Positions 1-9,408 of a stretch of DNA of 52,130 nucleotides are shown here, piece after piece; positions within the stretch are counted from its first letter, which is position 1, and each line of letters opens with the position of its first letter. The notes beneath the pieces are model-generated. The model had not been told where the DNA came from and made no database searches. It saw only the letters and a program-made list of their open reading frames with translations. The translations under genes were made by a program, and so were the position numbers. The DNA is from a virus. The stretch is from positions 1 through 52,130 of IMG/VR virus record IMGVR_UViG_3300037247_000710; one strand, 5' to 3'.

Positions 1-2
1 CA

Positions 3-275
3 CAGACTGTTCCACTTGATCAGTATCAGACTCCGTTCAACGTGAGCCTTGGTATCGTCATAACGGGAACGGTGGACGTCACTGTCGAATTTACTTTCGA
101 CGACGTGTTCGGAGACTTTCCCGGACCCCACAGTTGGATCGCTCATCCTGATCTGACTGGAATCACAGCTGACGCAGATGCAACGTTCATCTCCCCTGTC
201 AGCGCCTGTAGACTGCTAACTAACTCTGGTGACGGAGAAGCGGTCCTGAGGATAATCCAAGCCGGTCTCACCTAG
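3..275 (+). CDS. 3' end of a small phage structural-type protein (partial)
   Basis: The reading frame is open from the window edge (first complete codon at base 3) to TAG at 275, so this is the C-terminal part (about 90 residues seen) of a gene starting outside. An internal GTG at 42 is not preceded by a good ribosome-binding site and is unlikely to be the start. The visible protein begins QTVPLDQYQTPFNV and continues with beta-rich text (GIVITGTVDVTVEFTFDDVF), a style I associate with small conserved proteins encoded beside capsid or tail genes in podoviruses. Function is not known. The next gene starts on the G of its stop codon, so the two are probably translationally coupled. Confidence 0.65.
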   Translation, partial: QTVPLDQYQTPFNVSLGIVITGTVDVTVEFTFDDVFGDFPGPHSWIAHPDLTGITADADATFISPVSACRLLTNSGDGEAVLRIIQAGLT

Positions 276-454
276 TGGGCGGCTCAACTGGAAGCGGAGT
301 GACCGCATCGTCGGTCACTTCCCTCCTTGTGACCAGTGACAGAGTCACCGGTCCTCCGGCTGGTGTTACCGGAGATATCCTTCTCATCGACGATGGCGGC
401 GATGCTTTACTCATCGACGACGCCACCTCAGACAATCGACTCATCGAGGACTAG
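275..454 (+). CDS. small phage protein with acidic LLIDDG-type repeats
   Basis: A GTG at 275 overlaps the stop codon of the preceding gene (TAGTG) and opens a 59-residue frame ending at TAG 452-454, four bases before the ATG of fibre 1. The first half is Gly/Ser/Thr-rich. The second half carries a recurring hydrophobic-acidic pattern (ILLIDDGGD, ALLIDDATSD, LIED). Similar short LLxDDG stretches occur in small proteins next to phage tail genes. There is no strong Shine-Dalgarno, so translation probably depends on coupling. Support is the tight fit between neighbours and the non-random composition; the role is unknown. Confidence 0.6.
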   Translation: MGGSTGSGVTASSVTSLLVTSDRVTGPPAGVTGDILLIDDGGDALLIDDATSDNRLIED

Positions 455-457
455 CTC

Positions 458-3400
458 ATGGCTAACTCAACCATCCCCAATCTTGTTGCCGTATCAGTCC
501 CTGCGCTCACGGATTTGTTTGGAGTTCGTCAGAGCGGAGACTCACGGGACAAGAAATTAACTGTCACTCAACTTATTACTCTACTTCCGGGTGGAGGTGA
601 CGTCACGAAAGTCGGCACTCCTGTAGATAATCAAATTGGTGTCTGGACTGGCGACGGTACGATTGAAGGTGATGCGAATTTCACATGGGACGGTCACCTA
701 CGGATACCTCAGGTCAATGAAGCGGCAACGCCGACATTCCAGATAGGTGCAACTAACACAGGACTGTACGGTCCTGTGGCAAACGTAATTTCAGTATCTA
801 TCGCGGGAGTCCAGAAATGGTCTTTCCAAGCAGATCGAATCAACTCTGCTGGTAGTGGCGGCGGCATAGAATTTGCTACTCCGACAGCTACTGATCCTTC
901 TCTCATACCGAATGTCACTGATCTAGATACAGGTATCGGTTGGAATGCTGCAGATCAACTTTCACTCACCGCTGGCGGACAGGAAATGGCTCGCCTCACG
1001 GAAGGTACTGGTGTAAATCAATTTGCAATAAAGCAATCAGGTGCTTCAACAGTTCCTGATCTTACTTCTCTTGGAGATCCTGACACCGGATTTAGATGGA
1101 CAGGTTCCAATGAAATTATAGCCATCCATTCTAATGTTCGATCATGGCATTTCCTCCAAGGCTCATTCTTTGCTGATGCCAGTGATGGACCGATCCTATT
1201 CAATACGTTTGGGTCTTCGACCGTACCAAGTATCTGCGTGGAAAGAGGTGATGCGAACACAGGTCTTGGAGCGGCTGGTTCCGACGCGATGGCGTTGATT
1301 TCTGGTGGTGTTCCGGGACTTATTCTTAAAGAACTGAACTCCGGCGTGATACAAGCTCCTAATGCCGGAGTAGCGATAACAGCGTTTGCTACCGGTGGAC
1401 AGGGAAGTGCAACGCAGTTGAACCAATCCAACAACGTCATCACGACTGTCGCTACGACTGGTGACTCGGTAAAACTTCCCCCGGTCTTTCTTATCAATTC
1501 GGTCATCTTCGTCAAGAACGATGGAGCGAATGCCGCTGATGTCTTTCCGGCAACCGGGGATGATCTCGGTGAAGGTCTGAACACAGCTGTCTCACTCGCG
1601 TCGGGAGCATCTATCTCGTTCATAGCGACTGTTGCGAATGCAACATGGACTCAGTGGATAATAAGCGTTGCTGGCGGAGGAGGTATCGCCGCTGTAGTCG
1701 ATGACCCGTCGCCCCAACTTGGCGGCAATCTGGATACGAATGGCTTCAACATCGTCAATGCGGATACTACTTTAACGTCGGTGAGTATTACTGCTGGCAC
1801 TGACCCTGCTGATGAAGGTGGTGATCTGGACCTGTCCTCAGGTGATTCAGGTGTCGGCGCGACAGGTGACGCTGGCGCTGTGAACATCTTAGCGGGTGAA
1901 TCATTAGCGACGAATGGAGCTGGTGGTGTCCTAAGTATTAAATCAGGTGCGGGTATCGGAACAGGCGCAGGCGGCGACATACTCATAGAAGTCGGCGAAG
2001 GCGGAGCACCCGGTCCCGGCACAAGCGGAAACTTTTTCCTTAACACCTTAACTGGTGCCAATGCTGCCGCCGGGTTGCAAGTTCCTCTTCCCGGTCTCGT
2101 AGCAATGTACGGTGTCGGACGTACTGGTGAAGGACAAGCAGGCAACTTAGAACTCTGGGGCGGATATGCCGCAGGCACCGGAGGCGGGTCGGCAGGCGGC
2201 AATCTTTCGCTCTTTGGCGGCGGGCAAGGCGGCGGCTCCGGCGTAGGTGGCGATGCGAGGCTCATTGGCGGCGAGAGCGATAACAATCCGGGTGATGCCT
2301 CTATGAGAGGCGGCATAGCGACCGTCAGCGGTATCGGTGGATCTGCGTTGATCAATGGTGGTGCTGGTACTACTGGATTCGCTGGCGGCACTGTTGTCAT
2401 CAGAGGTGGTTTCGGAGCCGGAACCGGCAATGGCGGGCAAACCAATCTGATCGGAGGCCAGTCAGGAAACGGCGCAACTGGTGATGGTGGCAATGTAGAA
2501 GTTGTTGGTGGTGGCGGAGTATCAACCGCTGGTGCAGGTGGCGATGCCACAATTGCTTCCGGCGTAGGTATTAGCGCTGGTCCTGATGGAGATATTTTTC
2601 TCAAGATCGGTAATAACAATCAGTTCGAAGTTGATGGCACGCTTGCGCTGGGCTTTCATGCAGTTAATGCCGGTGGACCGTCAATACTTAATGAACTGGC
2701 ATCAGCTACTAATCCGACAGTCGTACCAAACAGGACGGATCTGGATACGGGTATCGGTTGGAACGCAGCCGATATATTGTCACTGATCGCTGGTGGTGAT
2801 GAGATCGCCCGAGCGGTAGAAGTTCCCGGTGCGAACCAGCTCATTCTGTCTCCAACAATCTTGGACAACAATCAGGCGGCTCCGACACTCGCATTCGGTG
2901 ACGGCAACACTGGATTCTTTGAATCTTCTGACAATACATTAGTGGTCACTACTGGAGCAGTACAAAAATTTGAGTGGAATAGTAATTTCTACAGAGGAGT
3001 AACCTCCGGGAGTGGTGCTCTAGCGAACGAGGTAGCATCTACTACTAATCCGACATTACTCCCAAGTAGTTCAGATACCGACACAGGCATCGGCCTCGCC
3101 GCAGCAGATCAGGTCTCGATCATTGGTGGTGGAGTAGAGCTTGCACGAGCAGTTGAAGCGACTGGTGCGAACCAGTTCATCATCTCTCCGGGTGCAACAC
3201 AGAATGCTCCGACAACTCCATCGCTCGCTTTCGGTGACGGGAACACTGGATTCTTCGAGTCCGCTGACAACACCCTGAAAATAGCAGTAGGGAACGCAGC
3301 TAGGTGGCAGTTCCAAGCGAATAACTTCTTGGCTGAAAATTCCGCTGGTCCATTCATGTTCAATGCCGCTGCCACTTCTGGCACGTCTCCGATCATGGGA

Positions 3401-3619
3401 CCAAATCGCGGCGACAACAATACAGGTATCGGGCACGGCGCTGCTGATCAACTGGATCTCATCGCAGGCTCATTGAATTGCATAACGATCAGGACAGTCG
3501 CAGCCGCTCGTCAAATAGGTTTCTACAATGCTACTCCCGTCGCACAACAGACTGGAGTAGCAGTGAGTACCGCAGCGATTCACGCGGCGCTAGTCTCACT
3601 GGGATTGATTACTGCTTAA
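458..3619 (+). CDS. large repetitive tail-fibre-like protein 1
   Basis: 1053 residues, probably a virion fibre or adhesin. A short N-terminal segment (DLFGVRQSGDSRDKKLTVTQ) resembles the start of fibre 2. It is followed by a TKVGTPVDNQIGVWTGDGTI block also found in fibre 2. Several copies of a motif of the form D[T/L]DTGIGWNAADQLSLxAGG occur around residues 155, 275, 765, 880 and 1000, interspersed with TGFFES(A/S)DNTL units. Residues about 480-760 are extremely Gly-rich, with a periodic GG-x3-[LIV]-x-GG pattern suggesting a repetitive solenoid. The C-terminus (IGFYNATPVAQQTG, HAALVSLGLI) is of a type seen at fibre-protein ends. No S74 chaperone domain is visible. It might instead be a capsid decoration or baseplate adhesin. 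Confidence 0.75.
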   Translation: MANSTIPNLVAVSVPALTDLFGVRQSGDSRDKKLTVTQLITLLPGGGDVTKVGTPVDNQIGVWTGDGTIEGDANFTWDGHLRIPQVNEAATPTFQIGATNTGLYGPVANVISVSIAGVQKWSFQADRINSAGSGGGIEFATPTATDPSLIPNVTDLDTGIGWNAADQLSLTAGGQEMARLTEGTGVNQFAIKQSGASTVPDLTSLGDPDTGFRWTGSNEIIAIHSNVRSWHFLQGSFFADASDGPILFNTFGSSTVPSICVERGDANTGLGAAGSDAMALISGGVPGLILKELNSGVIQAPNAGVAITAFATGGQGSATQLNQSNNVITTVATTGDSVKLPPVFLINSVIFVKNDGANAADVFPATGDDLGEGLNTAVSLASGASISFIATVANATWTQWIISVAGGGGIAAVVDDPSPQLGGNLDTNGFNIVNADTTLTSVSITAGTDPADEGGDLDLSSGDSGVGATGDAGAVNILAGESLATNGAGGVLSIKSGAGIGTGAGGDILIEVGEGGAPGPGTSGNFFLNTLTGANAAAGLQVPLPGLVAMYGVGRTGEGQAGNLELWGGYAAGTGGGSAGGNLSLFGGGQGGGSGVGGDARLIGGESDNNPGDASMRGGIATVSGIGGSALINGGAGTTGFAGGTVVIRGGFGAGTGNGGQTNLIGGQSGNGATGDGGNVEVVGGGGVSTAGAGGDATIASGVGISAGPDGDIFLKIGNNNQFEVDGTLALGFHAVNAGGPSILNELASATNPTVVPNRTDLDTGIGWNAADILSLIAGGDEIARAVEVPGANQLILSPTILDNNQAAPTLAFGDGNTGFFESSDNTLVVTTGAVQKFEWNSNFYRGVTSGSGALANEVASTTNPTLLPSSSDTDTGIGLAAADQVSIIGGGVELARAVEATGANQFIISPGATQNAPTTPSLAFGDGNTGFFESADNTLKIAVGNAARWQFQANNFLAENSAGPFMFNAAATSGTSPIMGPNRGDNNTGIGHGAADQLDLIAGSLNCITIRTVAAARQIGFYNATPVAQQTGVAVSTAAIHAALVSLGLITA

Positions 3620-3632
3620 CAGGAGAGAGAAC

Positions 3633-4478
3633 ATGGGTAAGAACGTAGGACTGACATACGGAGAGTTCAAGTTCCCGGCGGAACAAGGCTTCACCGGCTC
3701 AGCTGGCGTGAATAAGGTGAAGGGCTACATGCGCGGCGGACACGTGAAGAAAACCGGTACCGCTAACGCCAAGCATGGCGGCTACATGGAGGGTGGATTA
3801 CACCCGAGTGCATCTCGGCGTGCAGTGGGTACGACACGCTCTGCGAAGGGTGGCAAGGTCATGAAGTACGCTGAGGGCGGCTACTACGGCAAGCCCGGTG
3901 ACAAGTATCCGACACTGAAGTCTGGTCCGAAGGGGAAACAGGGCAGCAGCCTGCCGAAGAACGTTAAGAAGCATGGTGGCAAGGTGTCGATGCACGACAA
4001 GCTCAAGCACGAAGGCGGCAAGATGGGTTATGCCTACGGTGGTCAGGTGAAAGACACCTCCAGCGAGTTCCTAGCGACACGTGGCAAGCAGGACACGATG
4101 GACCACGGTGTGCAGCCTGCACAGACAGGTCGCAATCAAGCAGAAGTCGAGGCTGGTGGCAACAAGCGTCTGAAGGCTGGGTATAGGAAAGGTGGCGTTA
4201 TCAAAGGACCGAAAAAAGGTGTGCATCGCGTGCGTGGTGTATTAGGTAAGCAAGTGCTTAGCGGTCTGAAGAAATTGAGAGGCGTCATGTCGGAGGGCGA
4301 CCGTGCTGCATCTCGGCGTATAGCTTCCGGTAAGAACATGCCGAAAAACGTTAAGGCGCATGGTGGACTCGCGAAGTACGCACACGGTGGTGCCGCTCGA
4401 AAACCGTACACCGGTTACAACAAACAGCCGGGAGGTAGTGGCAACGAAGACGCGAGGTATATGCAAGCAAAAAAATAG
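3633..4478 (+). CDS. Gly/Lys-rich basic virion-type protein with GG repeats
   Basis: 281 residues starting at an ATG with an AGGAGAGAGAAC ribosome-binding region, 13 bases after fibre 1. The protein is strongly basic and low in complexity. It carries about ten copies of a short unit of the form Y-x-x-G-G-x-V or H-G-G-K-V (YMRGGHVKK, AKGGKVMKYA, YAEGGYY, KHGGKVSM, YAYGGQVK, YRKGGVIKG, YAHGGAARK). The same unit recurs in several putative internal virion proteins further down the window, so this may be a DNA-associated or internal head protein. No catalytic domain is recognised. The function is an inference from composition and position only. Confidence 0.65.
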   Translation: MGKNVGLTYGEFKFPAEQGFTGSAGVNKVKGYMRGGHVKKTGTANAKHGGYMEGGLHPSASRRAVGTTRSAKGGKVMKYAEGGYYGKPGDKYPTLKSGPKGKQGSSLPKNVKKHGGKVSMHDKLKHEGGKMGYAYGGQVKDTSSEFLATRGKQDTMDHGVQPAQTGRNQAEVEAGGNKRLKAGYRKGGVIKGPKKGVHRVRGVLGKQVLSGLKKLRGVMSEGDRAASRRIASGKNMPKNVKAHGGLAKYAHGGAARKPYTGYNKQPGGSGNEDARYMQAKK

Positions 4479-4480
4479 GA

Positions 4481-4624
4481 ATGGCGCGAGGGGGCTCCGT
4501 TGAAAAGGTAGCCCGTCGCGTCGCGGAAAAGGTAATGGATCGTCACATCAGGTCCCCGAGACCAAAAGGTCACGGGACGAAACCCCGTGGTGGTCGTAGC
4601 AGGGTGAGAGGAGGCGGCTACTAA
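4481..4624 (+). CDS. small Arg-rich basic protein
   Basis: ATG at 4481 follows the previous stop by two bases, with purine-rich sequence (AAAAAATAGGA) just upstream. The TAA at 4622-4624 overlaps the ATG of the next gene (TAATG). The 47-residue product begins MARGGSVEKVARRVAEKV and ends in a run of Gly and Arg (RGGRSRVRGGGY). It is very basic and shares the RGG style of the preceding protein, so it could bind DNA or accompany it in the virion. Support is the exact overlap with both neighbours and biased composition. Confidence 0.6.
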   Translation: MARGGSVEKVARRVAEKVMDRHIRSPRPKGHGTKPRGGRSRVRGGGY

Positions 4625-5700
4625 TGCCAACAACTGGGACAGTCGGTTCGACCATCTTTACGAATCAGCAGATCATTGATCATGCTTTTCGTCGCTGCAA
4701 GATGGTTGAGCAAGAGATCACGGGCGAACACATAACGATTGCTCTCGATCTGCTGTGGTTGTACACGCAGACGCTGGTTAACAGAGGTATCAAGCTCTGG
4801 AACCTCGTACCTCTCCTTGAGCCGATCTACCATCGGCAGCAAACTCTTCCACTTCCTATCGGTACCGAAGATACGTACACCATCAACCTGCGTAATCAGC
4901 AGGTGCTTGGTGGACAGGCGAGTGCCACGGAAGGAGTTGCTGACAATGCATTCGACAGGGATCTGACTACTGCGTGTACGCAGGTGTCGGCTGCGGGATC
5001 GATCACTCTGCTAATAGAGAGCGCTACTTATGTGTCCACTTTCGGCATCTTGCCGAACGTCACCGACACGTGGGACTACGTGATCGAGGGATCGAACGAC
5101 AACTTTGTGTCGCAGACAGTGACGCTTCTTACGCGGACAGCTCAAGCAGTCGTTGCAAATCAGTGGCTCTGGGTTGACGTCCAAGGACCATTCGCGACTG
5201 GTGTCACAGATTTCATTTCGTACCGACTGCGAGCAACAGGTACTACGGTGCTTGATGTAATTGAGTTGGAGTTTCAGCATACGCCCAACGAAATTCCAAT
5301 GTACAAACTCAATCGGAACGATTACGTGAACCTGCCTGACAAGATCAGCACGGGAAGACCGACACAGTTCTGGTATGACAGACAACGCACGATCCCAGAG
5401 CTGGAGTTGTGGCCTAATCCCGGAGCTGAGTTTACGTTTCAGCAGGTGACAGGTTACGTGCAGAGACAATTGCAAGACGTCGGTGAGATGGTGGATGAAC
5501 TGGAGGTCCCTGACCGCTGGTACCTTGCCATCGTATGTAACTTGGCGGCAGAATTGGGCAGGGAATTGAGAGAGGTGGACGAGATAATTGTTCCCCGACT
5601 GGACCTCGACGCCCAAAAGTATTTGAGCGACGCATGGACAGGAGAGACCGACGAGTCTGAAGTGTACTTGCGTCCTAACATATCGCCATACACGAGGTAG
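4624..5700 (+). CDS. head-completion (P22 gp4-like) protein with an inserted beta domain
   Basis: 358 residues. The N-terminal helical part (FTNQQIIDHAFRRCKMVEQE to WNLVPLLEPI, about residues 11-65) and the C-terminal part (LPDKISTGRPTQFWYDRQ, LELWPNPG, QLQDVGEMVDELEVPDRW, about 235-320) resemble the P22 gp4 packaged-DNA stabilisation family, which seals the portal after packaging. Between them, about residues 95-215, is a beta-rich insertion (DNAFDRDLTTACTQ, TWDYVIEGSNDNF, YRLRATGTTVLDVIELEFQ) that looks like a discoidin or galactose-binding fold. The insertion could be surface-exposed on the neck. Start codon overlaps the upstream stop. Family assignment is by remembered pattern; the domain insertion is inference. 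Confidence 0.7.
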   Translation: MPTTGTVGSTIFTNQQIIDHAFRRCKMVEQEITGEHITIALDLLWLYTQTLVNRGIKLWNLVPLLEPIYHRQQTLPLPIGTEDTYTINLRNQQVLGGQASATEGVADNAFDRDLTTACTQVSAAGSITLLIESATYVSTFGILPNVTDTWDYVIEGSNDNFVSQTVTLLTRTAQAVVANQWLWVDVQGPFATGVTDFISYRLRATGTTVLDVIELEFQHTPNEIPMYKLNRNDYVNLPDKISTGRPTQFWYDRQRTIPELELWPNPGAEFTFQQVTGYVQRQLQDVGEMVDELEVPDRWYLAIVCNLAAELGRELREVDEIIVPRLDLDAQKYLSDAWTGETDESEVYLRPNISPYTR

Positions 5701-5702
5701 TC

Positions 5703-6068
5703 ATGCCTATCTTTTTAGATCCAACTGGGAACACGACTTACGGAATAGGTATCTGTGCTCGATGTAGCTGTAAGTTTTTCCTGCACGAGTTGCACTCTGA
5801 TCCGAACACACCGGGGTTGAAAGTTTGCATCGACGATCTCGATGATTACGATCCGTATCGTTTAGCTCCGAGGCAAGCAGATCGAATTACGTTACCGTTC
5901 TATCGACCTGATGAAGATCTGACGCCGGGAGGACCGAATCCGAATCCGATTTCCTTGTTTGGTGTTCGGGACGCTTTTGGCGCGAGCCCACGTGAATCGG
6001 AAGACGGAAGACTGCGAGTGCTTGAGGACGCTACTGTGAACGAGAACGAGGTAGATCTCGATGCCTAA
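5703..6068 (+). CDS. conserved phage protein with Cys cluster
   Basis: 121 residues. An N-terminal block (DPTGNTTYGIGICARCSCKF) contains C-x2-C followed about 20 residues later by Cys in GLKVCIDDLDDYDPYRL, suggesting a small zinc-binding fold. The second half is Pro/Asp-rich and probably flexible. I recognise the style (YGIGICARCS ... DDYDPYRLxxRQ) as a conserved protein beside gp4-like genes in podoviruses, but its job is unknown. The gene overlaps the start of fibre 2 by eight bases, consistent with coupled expression of neck and fibre genes. Confidence 0.65.
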   Translation: MPIFLDPTGNTTYGIGICARCSCKFFLHELHSDPNTPGLKVCIDDLDDYDPYRLAPRQADRITLPFYRPDEDLTPGGPNPNPISLFGVRDAFGASPRESEDGRLRVLEDATVNENEVDLDA

Positions 6069-9000
6069 TATAAAAATCTCCGATCTGCCTCCTATTACGT
6101 TGCCCGCTGTTGGAGATGAAAGTTTCTTCGAGGTGCAGACAGTTGAAGCGGGACAAGATGTCAGCCGAAAGATTTCGTTAGACGAGATCGTAAGTACCAC
6201 GGGGTTGGATGCATCCTTCCTCACGGTGTCTGCGAACGCGCAGCTGCCGAACGAACGAGTGCTGACTGAAGGGACTGGCATCTCCTTCGTTGACACTGGG
6301 CCGAACGGTACGCTGACGATCAATGCATCTGGAGTTACGTTCCCGCTGCTAGCTCCTTCCGGTTCTGCCGCTGCTCCATCATATGCGTTTACTGATGGTG
6401 ATTCAGGGTTCTTCGAACCTCTAGATGACAACATCCAAATTTCGCTGGTAGGTACAGCCCGATTCTTCTGGGAGTTGGATACATACAATGCTGAGGTAGG
6501 AACTGGTCCTGCGATGATAAACGTCGCTGCAAGTGCCACGGTTCCGGGATTTGTTCCAAGAAGGTCTGATCCAAATACAGGTTTGGGCTCCGCTGGTAAT
6601 GACATCTTGTCACTCATCGTAGGCGGAGTGTCAATAGCTCAAGCTACAAGCGTCGGCAATAATCAATTCGCGATAGCTCAATCAGGTTCATCATCCGTTC
6701 CTGAACTTACTTCTCTTGCAGACCCTGACACAGGATTCAGGTGGACAGGGGCTAATCAACTTACCTTCATCGGCAGTGGAAGTCGTGCGTGGCACTTCAC
6801 CAGTGCGAGGTTCTTCTCGGAGTTCAGTCAAGGTCCAGCTCTTCTAAACGTCACAGCGGACAATGATGTTCCCACTGTTCTAGCTGATCAATCAGATGCG
6901 AATACTGGTATCGGCTCGTCTGGAAACGATGAGATGTCATTGATTGCGGGTGGAGTTGAAGCTATCCGTATTGATGAAACGGCTGGAGCGATCCAAGTCA
7001 TCGTCGATCCCGGTCTCACCAATACAAGCGACGCTACTCCACCGTTAGCATTTGGAGGAGGCACAGTAGGATTCAGGTCTCCAGACAGTGATCAGATCTT
7101 CGCCATTCTCAGTGGGGCAGCGCAATGGAGATTTAGTACAGCAGATTTCAATGCAAACATTACAGATGGACCCGCACTTCGGTTCGTAACTCCGAGTGGC
7201 ATAGTCCCATCCCTTCTCCCCAATCAAAACGACACTGATACAGGTATCGGACAGAATGCAGCCGATGACCTATCCCTCATCGGTGGTGGTGTTGAATTGG
7301 CGAGAACGATCACTGCCGCAACAGGTGGAATGCTCGTTAACAATACGTTGACAGGTGCAGGATTGGAACGAGTCCTGACAGTATCTGATATAACTACTCC
7401 TGATCCGATACTACTTTCAGATGGTTCTGCCGCTGCTCCATCGTACAGTTTCGCTTCTGACACTGACATCGGTATGTTCCGTGTCGGTGCTGACATTTTA
7501 GGATTGTCAGCCAATTCGACGTTGATAGCTCAGGTCGTCGGTTCTCCCGGAGCCGATCAATTCGTTGTTGCTCCCGGAGCCGTTCAGAATAATGTTTCTG
7601 CTCCAGATCTTGGGTTCGGTGATGGTGACACTGGCGTCATGGAGACTGTGGACGACACTATCGCGCTCGTCACGGGAGCTGTTCTAGCAGTTCGGTACGC
7701 GAGATCAGGTTCTGGAATAACCCAAGTCAATGCCAGCGCAACTGGATTAGTTGCAAGCGTCACGCAGACCCAAGCTGGAGGTCTTGCGCTACTCAGTTCG
7801 TATAACGAAATTGCGACGGTAGCCAATTCAGGTGATGCGCTGACTGCCTTCCCTGTTCTTGAAGGTTCTCGTCTTATTGTTATCAACAACGGAGCCAATG
7901 ATCTTCAGTTATTCCCAGACGTCGGTGACGACTTTGGAGCAGGAGTTGACACGGCGATAACAATCGCGGCGGGAGAGATTGGAATATTCCTCGGTCAAAG
8001 CTCTACAGTTTGGGACACGCTGAAGAACGCTCCTGCTACAGGAGGTGGTGATGTAATCAAGGTCGGCACGCCTGTTGATAATCAGGTTGGAGTATGGACC
8101 GGAGACGGTACTATCGAGGGAACTACCGGGCTCACCTATGATGGGTCTGATCTAGATATCACGGGCAACATCACACTCACGGGTACTGTTGACGGCATCG
8201 ACATTGCAGTGGATGTCGCAGCTAACACCCTCAAAATCACGAACGCAACGCATACTGGGCAAGTCACAGGTGCCACGGCACTTGCCCTTGATGTCACCGC
8301 GATCACGGCTCAACCTGCTGCTGGCATACTGATCGGTGCGGATACATTTATCGTCAATGACGGTGGTGTTCTGTCCGAGATCACAGCTACCCAGATGGCT
8401 ACGTTCTTTGGAAATGCTATCCCCGGAACTGTCACGAATTCCATGCTTCGGTTTGACGGGGCGGATTTCATTGAAGAAACGCAAGTTCAAGTCACAGCTG
8501 CCGGTGTCTTCTCTGTCCTCGATGCTACTCTTGCAGACTCTGTATCTATCAGTCATAACGGAGCAGCAGGAACGATTGCTTCGGTTGGTTCAACATCATT
8601 GTCCTTTACTGGAGTCGCTACTCAGTATTCATTCGACAATAACGTCGTAGTCGCAGGTGACATCACAGTTGCTGGAGGCAATCGACTCATCGTTCTTGAT
8701 GCAATTGCTACTGATTCAGTAGTAATTGATCACGATGGTACAGACGGCAATATCGTTTCCACGTTGACCGCAGACCTGAACTTCACTGGTGTGAGCGTCG
8801 GCTACAAATTCGACGAGAGCATCTACATCACAGAGAAGACGACTGCCAACGCTGACTTCGCTGGTCTAGGACAGTTCTGGACTCGCGATGACGTACCTAA
8901 TATCCCGATGTTCACGAACGATGTTGGGATAGATTTCAAACTCGGTGTTGCGAGTGACGCTGTTCAGGCGCGACGCACGACATCCTTCACGATCACTACA

Positions 9001-9408
9001 GCATTTACAGATGTGACGTTGGACACGACTGACATAGAGACTGATGACCAGATCATCGAGCATAGCGGCACCACCGATAACATCGAGGCTTTGGTGGCAG
9101 GCACCTACGAAGTTACTTACGGTGCAGACATCAGTCCCGCTGCCGCAGGTAACGATAATATAAGAGCTTTCGGTCGGGTCCGCTTGAATGACGCAGGAGT
9201 TGATCTTCCCGGATCACTTGCATCTCAGAGTGCGTTTGAGGATGCGTCAACTATTGGTAATCAGGTCTTTGGTCGCTTGCAGTGTTCATTCATTGTTGTG
9301 TTGGCAGTATCCGATTTTCTGACGCTGCAAATGATGAAAGTCGAGATAGGTGGAACTGGAACATTCTCCGCTGACGAAGTCACTGTCACTGTTAAGAGGT
9401 TACTGTAA
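6061..9408 (+). CDS. large repetitive tail-fibre-like protein 2
   Basis: 1115 residues, paralogous in modules to fibre 1. The N-terminus (IKISDLPPITLPAVGDESFFEVQ) looks like an attachment domain. The body has repeated blocks of the form DTGIGxNAADxLSLIGGG, DTGFRWTGANQL and GDTGVMETVDDT. The KVGTPVDNQVGVWTGDGTIEG block found near the fibre 1 N-terminus occurs here near residue 665, so modules have been shuffled between the two genes. The last ~150 residues (TTSFTITTAFTDVTLDTTD, VAGTYEVTYGADIS) resemble a C1q/TNF-like trimeric head, a plausible receptor-binding tip. No catalytic depolymerase motif is obvious. The gene overlaps both neighbours slightly. Confidence 0.75.
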   Translation: MPNIKISDLPPITLPAVGDESFFEVQTVEAGQDVSRKISLDEIVSTTGLDASFLTVSANAQLPNERVLTEGTGISFVDTGPNGTLTINASGVTFPLLAPSGSAAAPSYAFTDGDSGFFEPLDDNIQISLVGTARFFWELDTYNAEVGTGPAMINVAASATVPGFVPRRSDPNTGLGSAGNDILSLIVGGVSIAQATSVGNNQFAIAQSGSSSVPELTSLADPDTGFRWTGANQLTFIGSGSRAWHFTSARFFSEFSQGPALLNVTADNDVPTVLADQSDANTGIGSSGNDEMSLIAGGVEAIRIDETAGAIQVIVDPGLTNTSDATPPLAFGGGTVGFRSPDSDQIFAILSGAAQWRFSTADFNANITDGPALRFVTPSGIVPSLLPNQNDTDTGIGQNAADDLSLIGGGVELARTITAATGGMLVNNTLTGAGLERVLTVSDITTPDPILLSDGSAAAPSYSFASDTDIGMFRVGADILGLSANSTLIAQVVGSPGADQFVVAPGAVQNNVSAPDLGFGDGDTGVMETVDDTIALVTGAVLAVRYARSGSGITQVNASATGLVASVTQTQAGGLALLSSYNEIATVANSGDALTAFPVLEGSRLIVINNGANDLQLFPDVGDDFGAGVDTAITIAAGEIGIFLGQSSTVWDTLKNAPATGGGDVIKVGTPVDNQVGVWTGDGTIEGTTGLTYDGSDLDITGNITLTGTVDGIDIAVDVAANTLKITNATHTGQVTGATALALDVTAITAQPAAGILIGADTFIVNDGGVLSEITATQMATFFGNAIPGTVTNSMLRFDGADFIEETQVQVTAAGVFSVLDATLADSVSISHNGAAGTIASVGSTSLSFTGVATQYSFDNNVVVAGDITVAGGNRLIVLDAIATDSVVIDHDGTDGNIVSTLTADLNFTGVSVGYKFDESIYITEKTTANADFAGLGQFWTRDDVPNIPMFTNDVGIDFKLGVASDAVQARRTTSFTITTAFTDVTLDTTDIETDDQIIEHSGTTDNIEALVAGTYEVTYGADISPAAAGNDNIRAFGRVRLNDAGVDLPGSLASQSAFEDASTIGNQVFGRLQCSFIVVLAVSDFLTLQMMKVEIGGTGTFSADEVTVTVKRLL

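Noticed and set aside
1651-2619. 322-codon open frame on the minus strand, Pro/Pro-Ala rich
   Set aside because: It is the antisense of the Gly-rich part of fibre 1: GGN codons read backwards give Pro/Ala. No ribosome-binding site and no domain.
458-9408. Diversity-generating retroelement acting on the fibre repeats
   Set aside because: No reverse transcriptase, template repeat or avd-like gene is seen; the repeats look like ordinary module duplication.
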